NCBI GenBank assembly: GCA_031547595.1 | Contig: JAVBRU010000052.1 | Coordinates: 66,063-130,062, forward strand | From: JAVBRU01 sp031547595 | GTDB taxonomy: Bacteria > Bacillota > Clostridia > Christensenellales > Aristaeellaceae | DNA length: 64,000 bases | Direction of reading: 5' to 3' | Shown here: positions 51,924 through 61,452 of the stretch, piece after piece | Position numbering within the stretch: position 1 is the stretch's first letter | Layout of the letters: each line of letters opens with the position of its first letter | Notes under the pieces: model-generated | Told to the model about the DNA's origin: nothing | Databases searched by the model: none | What the model saw: only the letters and a program-made list of their open reading frames with translations | Made by a program: the position numbers and the translations under genes

Positions 51924-53198
51924 ATGAAGAAGTTAACTTTAGCCCTGATCGGTGCGGGCGAGCGCGGTGCCAACTGCTACGCACCCTATGCCAAACTGCA
52001 CGGATACGAAGTGGCGTTCATCGCCGTTGCCGATCCCGATCAAAAGCGCCGCGATACCTTTGCAAAGGCATACAACGTTCCGGAGGGCGGCCTGTTTGAC
52101 AGCGCTGACGCATTTTTTGCGCAGCCGAAGTGCGCCGATGCCGTGCTGATCTGCACGCAGGACAGCCAGCACTATGCCCACGCCGTGCAGGCGATTGAAA
52201 GGGGCTATACGCTGCTGCTGGAAAAACCCCTTTCCCCCAGCCCGCGCGAATGCCTGGAGCTGGAGCGGCTGGCCACAGCGCACGGCACCACGGTGGTGGT
52301 GTGCCACGTGATGCGCTACACCCCCTTCTTCCGCAAAATCAAGGAGCTGATTGACGGCGGCGCGATTGGCGAGCTGGTGAACATCACGCATACCGAAAAC
52401 ATCGGCTATTGGCATTATGCACACAGCTATGTGCGCGGCAACTGGCATGTCACGAAGGACAGCTCCCCGCTGATCCTGGCCAAGTGCTGCCATGATATGG
52501 ACATCCTGGCGTGGCTGGTCGGCTCGCGACTGCAGTCCGTGTCCTCATTTGGCGATCTCAAATATTTCAATGAGCAGCACGCACCGGAGGGCGCGCCGCA
52601 GCGCTGCACCGATGGCTGCCCGCACCAGAGCGAGTGCCCCTATTATGCGCCCAAGATGTACCTGCAGGATGATATCGGCTGGGACACCATCTGGTCGTGC
52701 CTGGGCGGAGACAGAAGCTATGAAGCGCGGCTGAAGGCGCTGAAGGAAGGCCCCTACGGCAAGTGCGTGTTCCACAACGACAACGATGTGGTGGATCATC
52801 AGATCGCGTCCATGCGCTTTGAAAACGGCGTGACGGTGGCCTTCACCATGAGCGCGTTCAACAACGCGTGCGACCGCACCATCAAAATCATGGGCACCAA
52901 GGGCGAAATCCGCGCATCCATGGACGGCAACATTGTAGAGGTCAGCGAGTTTGGCCAGGGCATCATGGGCGGCAACGTGACGCAGTACCACATCAACCAC
53001 GGCAGCAGCGGCCATAGCGGCGGCGACGAGGGCATTATGGAGGATTTTGTGCGCGTGCTGAAGGACGGCAAGGCCAATACCAACCTGCTTTCGCAGTCTG
53101 TGCACAGCCATATCATGTCTTTTGCAACAGAAGAATCGCGCCTGACAGGAAAAACGGTGAATGTGCGCGAATATGAACAGAGCATTTTGACGAAATAA
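51924..53198 (+). CDS. Gfo/Idh/MocA-family oxidoreductase
   Basis: This is a 424-residue sugar dehydrogenase-type enzyme. The nucleotide-binding start is TLALIGAGERGANCYAPY and the EKPLSPSPRECLEL segment holds the catalytic lysine. A CxxxC-rich insertion (CTDGCPHQSECPYY) suggests a structural metal. GAGGAG precedes the ATG at 51924; the longer frame to 51843 is repeat sequence. Members with this insertion often act on free or glycosidic sugars with bound NAD(H). It is the second Gfo/Idh gene of the locus. Confidence 0.88.
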   Translation: MKKLTLALIGAGERGANCYAPYAKLHGYEVAFIAVADPDQKRRDTFAKAYNVPEGGLFDSADAFFAQPKCADAVLICTQDSQHYAHAVQAIERGYTLLLEKPLSPSPRECLELERLATAHGTTVVVCHVMRYTPFFRKIKELIDGGAIGELVNITHTENIGYWHYAHSYVRGNWHVTKDSSPLILAKCCHDMDILAWLVGSRLQSVSSFGDLKYFNEQHAPEGAPQRCTDGCPHQSECPYYAPKMYLQDDIGWDTIWSCLGGDRSYEARLKALKEGPYGKCVFHNDNDVVDHQIASMRFENGVTVAFTMSAFNNACDRTIKIMGTKGEIRASMDGNIVEVSEFGQGIMGGNVTQYHINHGSSGHSGGDEGIMEDFVRVLKDGKANTNLLSQSVHSHIMSFATEESRLTGKTVNVREYEQSILTK

Positions 53199-53210
53199 AG
53201 GAGTGCTCTG

Positions 53211-54326
53211 ATGGAAATTTTAGACGGAAGCGCTTTTGCCCCGGAACAGCTGGTGGACTTTGCGGATTTTGTGTTCAGCAAGTCCGAGCGCCCGCACGAT
53301 TTTGCCACCCTGCTGCCCAAGATGTATGGTGCCGGGCGCGTGCCGCTTGATCATCATGTGGTGGCGGTAGAGGATGGGCAGATCCTGGGCATGGCGCTGT
53401 ACAACCCCTTCACACTGATGGCGGGCGACACCGCGCTGAAGGGCGTGGGCGTGGGCACGGTCAGCGTGCATCCCCGTGCACAGGGCAAGGGCGTGATGAA
53501 AGCCGTGATGAATGCCCTGCTGGATACGCGGGCAGCCAAGGAAGCGGATTTTCTCATCCTCGGCGGTCAGCGCCAGCGCTATGAGTATTATGGGTTCACG
53601 CCCATGTGCCGGCGCTATTGCCATGAAGTCGGCACCGATAACGTGCGCCATGCGCTGCGCGATACGCCGGAGAATATCAAGATTGTGCCCTTTACCGATG
53701 AATATGTTGCGCCTGCCCTGGCGCTTCATGACACGCAGCCCTCTCATGTGCAGCGCAGCGCAGCGGATTTTATCATCACCCTGCGCTCGTGGAACGCCAC
53801 ACCCTATGTGTTCCTCAAAAAAGGAAAGTTTTCCGGTTACTGCTCGGTGTGCGGCGGGCATGTGGGCGAGTTCGTGATGGAGAATTACGAGGATATTCTG
53901 CCCGCTGTCAAGGCATTGAGCAGACATGTGAACGGGCATTTGCAATTTGTTTGCTCGCCCCTGCATCCTGCCAACCATGCATTGGCGTCCATTGCCGAAA
54001 GCACGTCCAGCGATGACGCACATTCCTGCCGCATTCAGCATCTGGACAAGGTGACACAGGCGATGTTTGATATGTATCGCTCCCTTGGCGGGCTGCCCGA
54101 GGGGCAGTTTGGCCTGCCCATTGCAGGCGAGGGCATGTTATTCATCAAAAACAGCCACAGCGAAGGTGCGCAGGTGAAGTTTCAGGTTTTGAACACCGGC
54201 GCGGGCATCAGCCGGATGGAAGCCGCGCGCAGGCTGTTTTCCAACAGTGCACAGCTGATGTCCTTTGCGGCGCCGGGCGGCTGGTTCCCGCTGCCGCTGT
54301 TTGTGGGCGAGCCGGATTTGGTGTGA
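53211..54326 (+). CDS. Eis-like GNAT acetyltransferase
   Basis: This is a 371-residue multidomain N-acetyltransferase. The first GNAT domain contains VGVGTVSVHPRAQGKGVMKAVM, the acetyl-CoA loop with R/QxxGxG, and the rest resembles Eis proteins with a second degenerate GNAT and a C-terminal sterol-carrier-like domain (MSFAAPGGWFPLPLFVGEPDLV end). Eis enzymes acetylate amines, including aminoglycosides, but the physiological substrate here is unknown. AAAGGAG precedes the ATG. Last gene of the importer-linked series. Confidence 0.82.
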   Translation: MEILDGSAFAPEQLVDFADFVFSKSERPHDFATLLPKMYGAGRVPLDHHVVAVEDGQILGMALYNPFTLMAGDTALKGVGVGTVSVHPRAQGKGVMKAVMNALLDTRAAKEADFLILGGQRQRYEYYGFTPMCRRYCHEVGTDNVRHALRDTPENIKIVPFTDEYVAPALALHDTQPSHVQRSAADFIITLRSWNATPYVFLKKGKFSGYCSVCGGHVGEFVMENYEDILPAVKALSRHVNGHLQFVCSPLHPANHALASIAESTSSDDAHSCRIQHLDKVTQAMFDMYRSLGGLPEGQFGLPIAGEGMLFIKNSHSEGAQVKFQVLNTGAGISRMEAARRLFSNSAQLMSFAAPGGWFPLPLFVGEPDLV

Positions 54327-54334
54327 TTTGGTGG

Positions 54335-54410
54335 TGGGGACGAAGAGACGCTGGGGCTACTCGCCCCAGACCCTCGCAAGGGAGCAGTGCTCCCTTGACC
54401 TCCACTCTAA
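54335..54410 (+). repeat. Solo module A hairpin repeat
   Basis: Module A starts about 9 bases after the acetyltransferase stop. Hairpin I is CTGGGGC TACTC GCCCCAG. Hairpin II is GCAAGGGAGCAGTGCTCCCTTG, wherein the extra A is matched by an extra T on the other arm relative to the CAGGG/CCCTG copies. Confidence 0.78.
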
Positions 54411-54471
54411 GCACAAAAATAAACATGCGCGCAGCGCATTCTTGAATAGACTGAAGGCAGGGAGAAGAACG

Positions 54472-55875
54472 ATGAAAGCAGCCGCATTGAACCCCTATTT
54501 GCCGTCTTGGGAGTATATTCCCGACGGCGAGCCTTATGTGTTTAATAATAGAGTGTATATTTATGGCTCACATGACCATTATAATGGTCATGTGTTTTGC
54601 TTGGGAGACTATGTATGCTGGTCGGCACCGGTGGATGACCTTGGAAACTGGCACTACGAAGGTGTGATTTATCCCAAAACAGAGGATCCGCTGAACAAAG
54701 AAGGAAAAATGTGCCTGTATGCTCCGGATGTGACAGTGGGGCCGGACGGAAGATACTATCTGTATTATGTGCTGGACCATGTTTCCATTGTGTCCGTGGC
54801 GGTTTGCGATACGCCGGCAGGCAGGTATCAATTTTATGGGTATGTGCATTATGCGGACGGAACCAGACTGGGAGAGCGTCTGGGGGACGAGCCGCAGTTT
54901 GACCCTGCTGTGTTGACAGAAGGGGAGCAGGTTTATCTGTACACCGGCTTTTGCGGCCGCGGGGATAAGTCCAGAACAGGGGCTATGGCCACCGTGCTGG
55001 AAAAGGATATGCTGACAATCAAAAAAGCGCCGGTGATTGTGGCGCCAGGCTGTGAGTACAGCAAGGGGACCGGATACGAAGGGCATGCATTTTTTGAGGC
55101 GCCCTCCATCAGAAAACATGAAAACACCTATTATTTGATTTATTCATCCGAAGTCATGCACGAGCTTTGCTATGCCACAAGCGACAAGCCGACGGAGGGG
55201 TTTTGCTACCGAGGGGTCATCGTGAGCAATTGCGACCTGCATATTGACAGCTATAAGCCTGCCAATCTTCCCATGGCATATGGTGCCAACAATCATGGAA
55301 GCATTGTGGAAATTGCCGGAAAATGGTATATCTTCTATCATCGGCATACCAATGGCACATGGTATTGCAGGCAGGGCTGTGCGGAAGAAATTTGCATCCA
55401 AGAAGACGGCGGTATCCAGCAGGTGGAAATGACATCCTGCGGCTTGAATGGCGGCCCGCTGCTTGGCGAGGGAGAATATCCAGCCTACTTGGCATGCAAT
55501 CTGTTGAGGGATGAGCCGTCCATCTATGTGGGCGGGGACAAGTTTCCCAAGATTGTGCAAGAGGGCAGGGATGGCGATGAGCATCATGGCTATATAGCCA
55601 ACATGACCAAGAGCGCCACGGCCGGTTTCAAATATTTTGATTGCAAGAATGTCAAGAAAATCAGAATCACGGCAAGGGGTTATGGTTCCGGCGATTTTGA
55701 AATCAAAACCAGCTGGGACGGCGAAGTGCTTTCGCGCATCAGGGTGGTATACGCGAATGTATGGGAAACCTATGAGGGCGAAATCAATATTCCCGCTGGG
55801 ATCTGGCCGATTTATATCACCTATGCAGGCGAGGGAAATGTCAGCCTCAAGTCTTTTGAGTTGATAAGGGGATAG
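54472..55875 (+). CDS. GH43-family glycosidase with C-terminal CBM6-like domain
   Basis: This is a 467-residue cytoplasmic five-bladed-propeller glycosidase. The GH43 catalytic set is base D18 (IPDGEPYVF), pKa modulator D86 (YAPDVTVGPDGRYYLYY) and acid E209 (FFEAPSI). Residues about 330-467 form a beta-sandwich resembling CBM6 (KYFDCKNVKKIRITARGYG). Substrates in this family are mainly arabinofuranosides and xylosides. GGGAGAAG precedes the ATG. Base composition is noticeably lower in GC than the preceding genes, hinting at separate acquisition. Confidence 0.9.
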   Translation: MKAAALNPYLPSWEYIPDGEPYVFNNRVYIYGSHDHYNGHVFCLGDYVCWSAPVDDLGNWHYEGVIYPKTEDPLNKEGKMCLYAPDVTVGPDGRYYLYYVLDHVSIVSVAVCDTPAGRYQFYGYVHYADGTRLGERLGDEPQFDPAVLTEGEQVYLYTGFCGRGDKSRTGAMATVLEKDMLTIKKAPVIVAPGCEYSKGTGYEGHAFFEAPSIRKHENTYYLIYSSEVMHELCYATSDKPTEGFCYRGVIVSNCDLHIDSYKPANLPMAYGANNHGSIVEIAGKWYIFYHRHTNGTWYCRQGCAEEICIQEDGGIQQVEMTSCGLNGGPLLGEGEYPAYLACNLLRDEPSIYVGGDKFPKIVQEGRDGDEHHGYIANMTKSATAGFKYFDCKNVKKIRITARGYGSGDFEIKTSWDGEVLSRIRVVYANVWETYEGEINIPAGIWPIYITYAGEGNVSLKSFELIRG

Positions 55876-55984
55876 TACCGTCAGGCATCGAACAGCTGCT
55901 CGATTGAAGCCATACAGAACCATCCCTTGTATGAATCTTGTAGGATTGCCGCCTTGATTTGCAACCGCTAGGAAGGTGAAGTAA

Positions 55985-56575
55985 ATGCTGTTATACCATT
56001 ATTTCGAGAGACAATCTGGCCCTTTTGCGCCGCTCACAACTCTTCCTTATGAAGAGGCCAGGGGAGTTTTGATTGCGCAAAAAGCAGCAGGTAAATTTCG
56101 AAACCCAGATGTCGATGGCTTTCTAAAAAAGAGATATAACCGGGATGAAAAACTATATGCCTTTTTTGTTGAGCATGGCGGCTGCCCACAAATAAAAAAC
56201 CCAATTTATATGTTTCTTGGTGAACAACCCCAATGGATGTCAGCATATGAAGACGCAGATTCCATTGCGATTCCCATGAATGAATTTGATCCATTAACAG
56301 TTTCTTTTACATATGGAGATTCCTTTGCCGTTCTTAACCCTGCATTGTTTGGTGCTGAGGAATATTGGGGTAAAGTCTACTTTGCAAATGAAATGAAAGA
56401 AATTATAGAACGCCATGGTTTTCCACCTTATGTAGAATATGATTTTAAGAAAGGTATTTACCCTGTAGACAAAAGTATTCATGATCAACTTAAATATATA
56501 GAAGCTCAGGTTTGGAACACAGATGTTTTAGCCAAATACCGCAGCAAATGGCTTGCTGATAACCCCATAAAATAA
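55985..56575 (+). CDS. Low-GC hypothetical protein
   Basis: This is a 196-residue protein with no recognised domain, signal peptide or membrane helix. It begins MLLYHYFERQSGPFAPLTTL and contains aromatic-rich segments (AEEYWGKVYFANEMKEIIER). Its GC content is about 40 percent, clearly below the window average, suggesting transfer. AGGAAGGTG lies upstream of the ATG. Function not assigned. Confidence 0.7.
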   Translation: MLLYHYFERQSGPFAPLTTLPYEEARGVLIAQKAAGKFRNPDVDGFLKKRYNRDEKLYAFFVEHGGCPQIKNPIYMFLGEQPQWMSAYEDADSIAIPMNEFDPLTVSFTYGDSFAVLNPALFGAEEYWGKVYFANEMKEIIERHGFPPYVEYDFKKGIYPVDKSIHDQLKYIEAQVWNTDVLAKYRSKWLADNPIK

Positions 56576-56609
56576 TTATTATCGACAATGAATAGCCCCG
56601 GAGGTGCAT

Positions 56610-57116
56610 ATGTAAATCAACATCCGCCCATGGCAAAGCGAAGACGCCAAAGCGCTTGCGAGCATACTGAACAACAAAAAAATACACGATAACCTGAGGG
56701 ACGGTTTGCCCTTCCCCTATACCGAAGCTGATGCTGCCGATTTTATAGCCGGGAGAATTGCTGCGGATCAAAATAAAGCCTTCGCCTGGGCCATTACGGC
56801 AGATAACATCGTGATTGGCAGTATGGGTGTTTTTCGCAAAGAAAACGTGCATCGCCTCACCGCAGAAATGGGCTACTATATCGCTGAAGAATATTGGGGC
56901 AAAGGAATCATAACCGAAGCCATCAAACAGGCAACCTGCTACATATTTCAAAACACAGACATCATCCGGATATTTGCCGACCCGTATGCGTTTAATACGG
57001 CCTCCTGCCGCGCGCTTGAAAAAGCAGGCTTCGTGTATGAAGGAACGCTCCGGAAAAACGCTGTCAAAAACGGCTGCGTGGTTGATATGAAAATGTATGC
57101 GCTTGTCAAGGGGTAG
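56610..57116 (+). pseudogene. RimJ-like GNAT acetyltransferase broken by a stop at codon 2
   Basis: The ATG at 56610 follows a good GGAGGTG site but the next codon is TAA (56613-56615). The frame then continues without interruption for 166 codons encoding a full GNAT of the RimJ/RimL type: INIRPWQSEDAKALASILNN, IGSMGVFRKENVHRL, EEYWGKGIITEAIKQA, FNTASCRALEKAGFVYEG. A single AAA to TAA change would explain it. Possible rescue starts are an inefficient codon near 56616 or TTG at 56706, which would remove the first strand and helix. Confidence 0.8.
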
Positions 57117-57684
57117 GATAACCGTGTGCCCACGCCCTGGCCTGGCCCAACAGCTTGGTGTACAGATATACATCACGCTGTGCAAAGGTTTCCACGCTGA
57201 TTTTTTCGACGGGGAACCACACCACCGCGCTGTTTTCGTCGGGCTTCACGGTGGGCGCGATGTCTTCTTCCGCCAACAGAATATATGCGACGGACAGGTG
57301 CAGATGGCTGTTGACATACTGGCCGCGCTTCGTGTGCCCGCTCACCGTCAGCACATCCAAAGAGGCAATCTGATGCGAAAGCGGCACGGTGCAAAGCCCT
57401 GTTTCCTCCAGCGCTTCCTGCACGGCGACCTCCAATAAATTGCCGTTGCCATCCGCATGGCCACCCGTCCAGGCCCAAGTATTGCGAATGTTGTGGTGGA
57501 TCATCAGTGCCTTGTTGAGGGCTTTGTTGACGATAAAGCCGGAGCTGGTGATGTGCGCCAGCTCGTTCTGCCGCAAAAGAATGTTGTCCGGGAACAGGCG
57601 CATGCAGTCCAGAATCACCTTTTTGTCCTGGACTTCTTGTTCGTTTTTGGGTATGTAGTCTGCAATTTCGTCGATATAATTCAT
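57106..57684 (-). CDS. Nudix hydrolase
   Basis: This is a 192-residue Nudix protein. The Nudix box reads GGHADGNGNLLEVAVQEALE followed by ETGL; the EE pair is kept, RE is QE and the first conserved glutamate is not evident. GGAAGGATG upstream fixes the ATG at 57684. NELAHITSSGFIVN and RNTWAWTGGHADG resemble Nudix proteins of unknown substrate common in Clostridia. The 3' end overlaps the broken GNAT gene tail to tail by 11 bases. Confidence 0.83.
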   Translation of the reverse strand: MNYIDEIADYIPKNEQEVQDKKVILDCMRLFPDNILLRQNELAHITSSGFIVNKALNKALMIHHNIRNTWAWTGGHADGNGNLLEVAVQEALEETGLCTVPLSHQIASLDVLTVSGHTKRGQYVNSHLHLSVAYILLAEEDIAPTVKPDENSAVVWFPVEKISVETFAQRDVYLYTKLLGQARAWAHGYPTP

Positions 57685-57910
57685 TCGTGTACATCCTTCC
57701 GATAATGGATGCCCCATTATAGCAAATATCTGCCACAATGACAATTTCGCTTTTCCCAATATAAAAGCGCCTGTGGCTACAAGCGCTGGCTTCTATAAAA
57801 ATCTTATCCTGCGGTTACGCCCTAAAACCGCCCCCGTGAACAGATTCGGGCGCGGTATTGGGGCACAAACTTTACGGCGGCGTGATAGCTTCCTTCGTAT
57901 TTGAAAGCGC

Positions 57911-58231
57911 TCAAATGGCCTGCGCGCGCAGCTTGTATCCGCAGCGGTAGATGGTCTCGATGCAGGAGAAGCCCAGCTTTTTGCGCAGGCGCTGCACGTG
58001 CACATCTACCGTGCGCGTGTCGCCGGGGCACATGTAGCCCCACGCGTCGCGAAGCAGCTCCTCGCGGGATACCGGCCTGTCCACGTTGAGCGCAAGCTCT
58101 TGCAGCAGGGAAAACTCCTGCTGGGTCAGCGGACAGGGTTCACCATCCACATAGACGGCCATGGTTTCTTCGTCAATGGCCAGCACTGCCGGGATATCCT
58201 GGGTGGGATAAATGGAAAGCATAGTGCTCAT
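57911..58231 (-). CDS. Stand-alone OmpR-type winged-helix DNA-binding protein
   Basis: This is a 106-residue protein made almost wholly of a Trans_reg_C winged helix (LTQQEFSLLQELALNVDRPV, SREELLRDAWGYMCPGDTRT, VDVHVQRLRKKLG, IYRCGYKL). It has no receiver domain, so it is not a normal response regulator. AGGTGAGGTG precedes the ATG. It diverges from the fourth importer gene set and is the likely regulator of that set (inference). Its short N-terminal 30 residues might carry a small sensing or dimerising element. Confidence 0.83.
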   Translation of the reverse strand: MSTMLSIYPTQDIPAVLAIDEETMAVYVDGEPCPLTQQEFSLLQELALNVDRPVSREELLRDAWGYMCPGDTRTVDVHVQRLRKKLGFSCIETIYRCGYKLRAQAI

Positions 58232-58390
58232 TGCTCATCACCTCACCTATTAGACGTACCAAATCGCCCGTTTGTTGCACATGCAGAAAAATTTTTGTAA
58301 AAAAACCGTAACATTCGGGCGTTTGGGCAAAAAAGAACCTGTTCAGGTGCACCAATATTGGAAAACAATGAAACTTCACCACAAAATGGG

Positions 58391-58419
58391 TTGAATAAAA
58401 TTGGGTTATATTGTAGAAT
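58391..58419 (+). promoter_or_regulatory. Promoter for the fourth importer gene set
   Basis: TTGAAT (58391-58396) and TAGAAT (58414-58419) are separated by 17 bases, about 140 bases before the binding-protein start. The rest of the 328-base divergent gap shows no gene or clear operator. Confidence 0.55.
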
Positions 58420-58559
58420 AAGCATGAGGGTATGTGTATACCACAAGAACGCACGACGATAGATAAGAGAAGAACCTGGTGAATAGCCATCGACCAGCAT
58501 GTTGTTTGTTTTGCCTTTCCAAGAAGGGCGCAATGATATAGACAAAGAGGGGGATCAGA

Positions 58560-60608
58560 ATGAGCATCCGCAAAATCAACTGCTGCGCCTTGGCTGTGCT
58601 GTTGCTAGCTGCCTGCTTGATGAGCTTTGCGTTGGCAGAGGGCAGCGATATTGTGCCACAGTCCCGCTTTATCAAGGCACCCTTCCGTTATGCCGTGGAC
58701 GATACGGGCATCTAGGTGGTGACGGGAGACACGGTGAGCCTGTACCGCGATATAACGGATGATGCACCCGTATCCTTTCAAACCCAAAGCGCGGGAGAGC
58801 AGATATCGGCCTATGGCGGCAATGTATATTTGAGCATGCGCGATGAAGGGGCGCACTTCATTGCGCAATATAACGCCAAGGGGCAAATGCTTGGCCAATG
58901 GATGCTGCCAGCCGACATGGCCATCTATCAAATCGAGGCGGCAAAAGATTCTATATATATCCTGGCATTGGCAACAGCCACGCAGGAAGCCATATTCTCC
59001 GCAGCGGTGACGCCCAGCCCTGACGATGGTCACTCACATGTGCAGGAGCACATAGACGGTGCCTGCATTTATAAGCTGGACAAAGCAACTGGCAAGTTGG
59101 CGCTGTTAAAAGTACCAAGTTGGGAAAACAAAAACATTTCCACCTTTTGCGTCTATGAGGATACCTTGTGCGCACTGGGCGATTTGGTAAGTATGGTAGA
59201 CCTTGCAAAGGGTGTTTGCCTTGGCTCGCAGCAGCTCTACGGCTTCTTTGGCTATATTCAAAAAGGCATTGAGGCTGATGAGTGCGTGTTGATGGTAGAC
59301 AGCGGGGGAACTTCCCTCAGCGTAATGGACATCCGTACGGGAAAGCTGCGCAGCTATTTTAATACAAACGCCTGGTATGGCGGGCTGCGCAGAAACAGCG
59401 ATACGCTGGTCATGGTGGATGTTGCTATGAATGAATTGGTGACTCTGCCACTGCTTCCGCTGCCGCAGGAGGAAAAATCGCTGACGCTGGTGAACAGTAA
59501 CGGCCTGCAGACCGAGCCACGGATGATGACAGCCATTGCTATGTTTCACGAGCGTTACCCAAATACAGAAATCCTATTTCAGGATGTGACCGACGCACGC
59601 ATGCTGGCGGCCTCGCTGCTGGCGGGCGACCCGAATTATGATATACTGTTTGTGCAGGAGGACGGGTACCTGTGCTCGCGCGTGATGCAAAAGGCGGGCG
59701 CGCTGGCCGATTTGAAACAGTTTCCGGAAATCATGGCGCAGCTGGAGCAGTGGATTAATATCACGCCGCTGATTTCGCAGGGCGGCCAAGTTTATGGAAT
59801 CCCCCACTGGATGCTGCCCTACGGCTGGCGTGTGAATACCGAACTGTTTGAGAAAATCGGCTTCGACATCCCGCCGGAAAATTGGACGTGGGAGGACTTC
59901 TTTGCACTGGGCGACCAGCTGATGGCATACAATGCGCAAACAGGGAGCCATTACCGGCTGCTGAATGATTTGGCGAGTGTGCCTTATATCCTCAAGCAAT
60001 ACAACGCCAACGAAATTGACATCATGAACAGCAGCGCATCCTATGACAGCGAAACCTTCCGCATGCTGATGGCCCGCTGGAAAGCCTGCGCAGATGCCCG
60101 CATTTTATATTATGGAGATACAAACCGCTATTCCATCGCAGAAACACTGTTTACTGTGGAAAGAATTCAGCACGGTACTTTGGAGGATACCCGCTATATC
60201 CTTCCGCCCGTCTACGATGCGGATACGTGCTATCCCGCGTTGACACAGATGGTGGTGCTCAATGCGAACGCGGCAGACATCGAAGCGGCGGCATACTTCA
60301 TTGCGTGCTACGCGTCTCCCGAGGCGCTTATCAGCAGCGAAGTTTACAGCAGCAACCGTTATTTGAAGGATTGGTCGCTGTATCCCCCCGCATATTATGA
60401 ATATCTTTCGTTCCGCACCGCGATATCCGAAGAAAACGAGCGGTACTGGGAAGCCATGCTGGAGAACGGAATCCAGGATTTTATCTTTGCCGACATTGAG
60501 GTGACTCTGATCATGGAGCTATACCCCATGTACATGCAGGGTGCAATGACGCTGGAGGAATTTGCGAGCACCCTGCAGCGCATGGCCGATATGGCGCTGG
60601 GCGAGTGA
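58560..60608 (+). pseudogene. Beta-propeller/solute-binding protein gene with an in-frame TAG
   Basis: ATG at 58560 opens a 51-codon N-terminus with an export signal (CCALAVLLLAACLMSFALA) that is cut by TAG at 58713-58715. The same frame then continues unbroken to 60608. After the stop come about 240 residues of beta-propeller-like repeats (DGACIYKLDKATGKLALLK, SLSVMDIRTGKLRSYF) and about 370 residues of family-1 solute-binding domain (YDILFVQEDGYLCSRVM, YGIPHWMLPYGWRVN). A single TAT/TAC (Tyr) to TAG change fits. Translation restarted at GTG 58716 would lack the signal peptide. The two permease genes follow and are intact. Confidence 0.82.
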
Positions 60609-60612
60609 TGCC

Positions 60613-61452
60613 ATGAGAACACTGCAGCGGCGCATGCTGGCACTGGCGTTGCCCTTGATGTTGTGTTTCCTGCTGTTTTATGCCGCGCCCTTTGTGTTGT
60701 CGGGGTATTATTCGCTGATCAACAGCGCGTTTGATCCGTCCTTCGCGGGGCTCAAAAACTACCGGGATGTGATCGGTAACCCTTATTTCCGGCTGGCGTT
60801 TGGCAATACGCTGCGGTTTTCCGGCGTCGCGGTGCCGCTATTGATGGGACTGTCCCTCAGTGTGGCGCTTTTGATGTTTGACAGCAAGGATAGGGGAAAC
60901 AGGATCATGGGCAGCTTTGTGCTGCCCATGCTGATGCCCTCCGTGATCATTGCGCTGCTCATCCGCTCGCTGTTTCATCCATACTATGGCGCGGCGGTGG
61001 CGTGGATAACAGGCATGGGGGTGTCGCCGGATGCACTGCCGGAATTATCGCTGCACATCATTTTCCTGTGGCGCAATTTGGGGTTTAACTTGATTCTGTT
61101 GCGTGCCGCAATGCTGTCCATCCCGCATGAGTTATATGAAGCGGCACAAATGGACGGCGCAGGCGGCCTTCGCAGGCATATTTCTATCACGCTCCCTTGC
61201 ATTTTGCCCGCGATTTTCTTCACCGGCATACTGTCCGCGGTCTATTCCCTGCGCGTGTTTAAGGAAGCGTACCTGCTGTATGGCGCTTATCCGCCGGATG
61301 GCGTATATTATTTGCAGCATTACATCAACAATCATTTTATGAAGCTGAACTATCAAAAGCTGACGGCGGCCGCTTTGCTGTTTTTCCTTGCGGTCTATGC
61401 CCTGATCTTCATCGTGTATCGCGCCACACTGCGCGTGCAGAAAGGGCGGTGA
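60613..61452 (+). CDS. Sugar ABC transporter permease, MalF type
   Basis: This is a 279-residue permease with six helices (LALALPLMLCFLLFYAAPFVL first) and the EAA loop YEAAQMDGAGGLRRHISITL. The ATG at 60613, 4 bases after the binding-protein stop, is preferred because it begins directly before the first helix. It overlaps the next permease by four bases. The ribosome-binding site is weak (GCGAGTGA), suggesting coupling to the upstream gene. Confidence 0.9.
   Translation: MRTLQRRMLALALPLMLCFLLFYAAPFVLSGYYSLINSAFDPSFAGLKNYRDVIGNPYFRLAFGNTLRFSGVAVPLLMGLSLSVALLMFDSKDRGNRIMGSFVLPMLMPSVIIALLIRSLFHPYYGAAVAWITGMGVSPDALPELSLHIIFLWRNLGFNLILLRAAMLSIPHELYEAAQMDGAGGLRRHISITLPCILPAIFFTGILSAVYSLRVFKEAYLLYGAYPPDGVYYLQHYINNHFMKLNYQKLTAAALLFFLAVYALIFIVYRATLRVQKGR

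Noticed and set aside
57898..57912. TTGAAAGCGCTCAA as a catabolite-repression operator
   Set aside because: It resembles a cre site but lies at the 3' end of the winged-helix gene, mismatches the consensus at a key position, and is not near a promoter.
58713..58715. Stop-codon reassignment (TAG as sense)
   Set aside because: TAG ends several intact genes in the window, such as rodA and the membrane protein at 2286.
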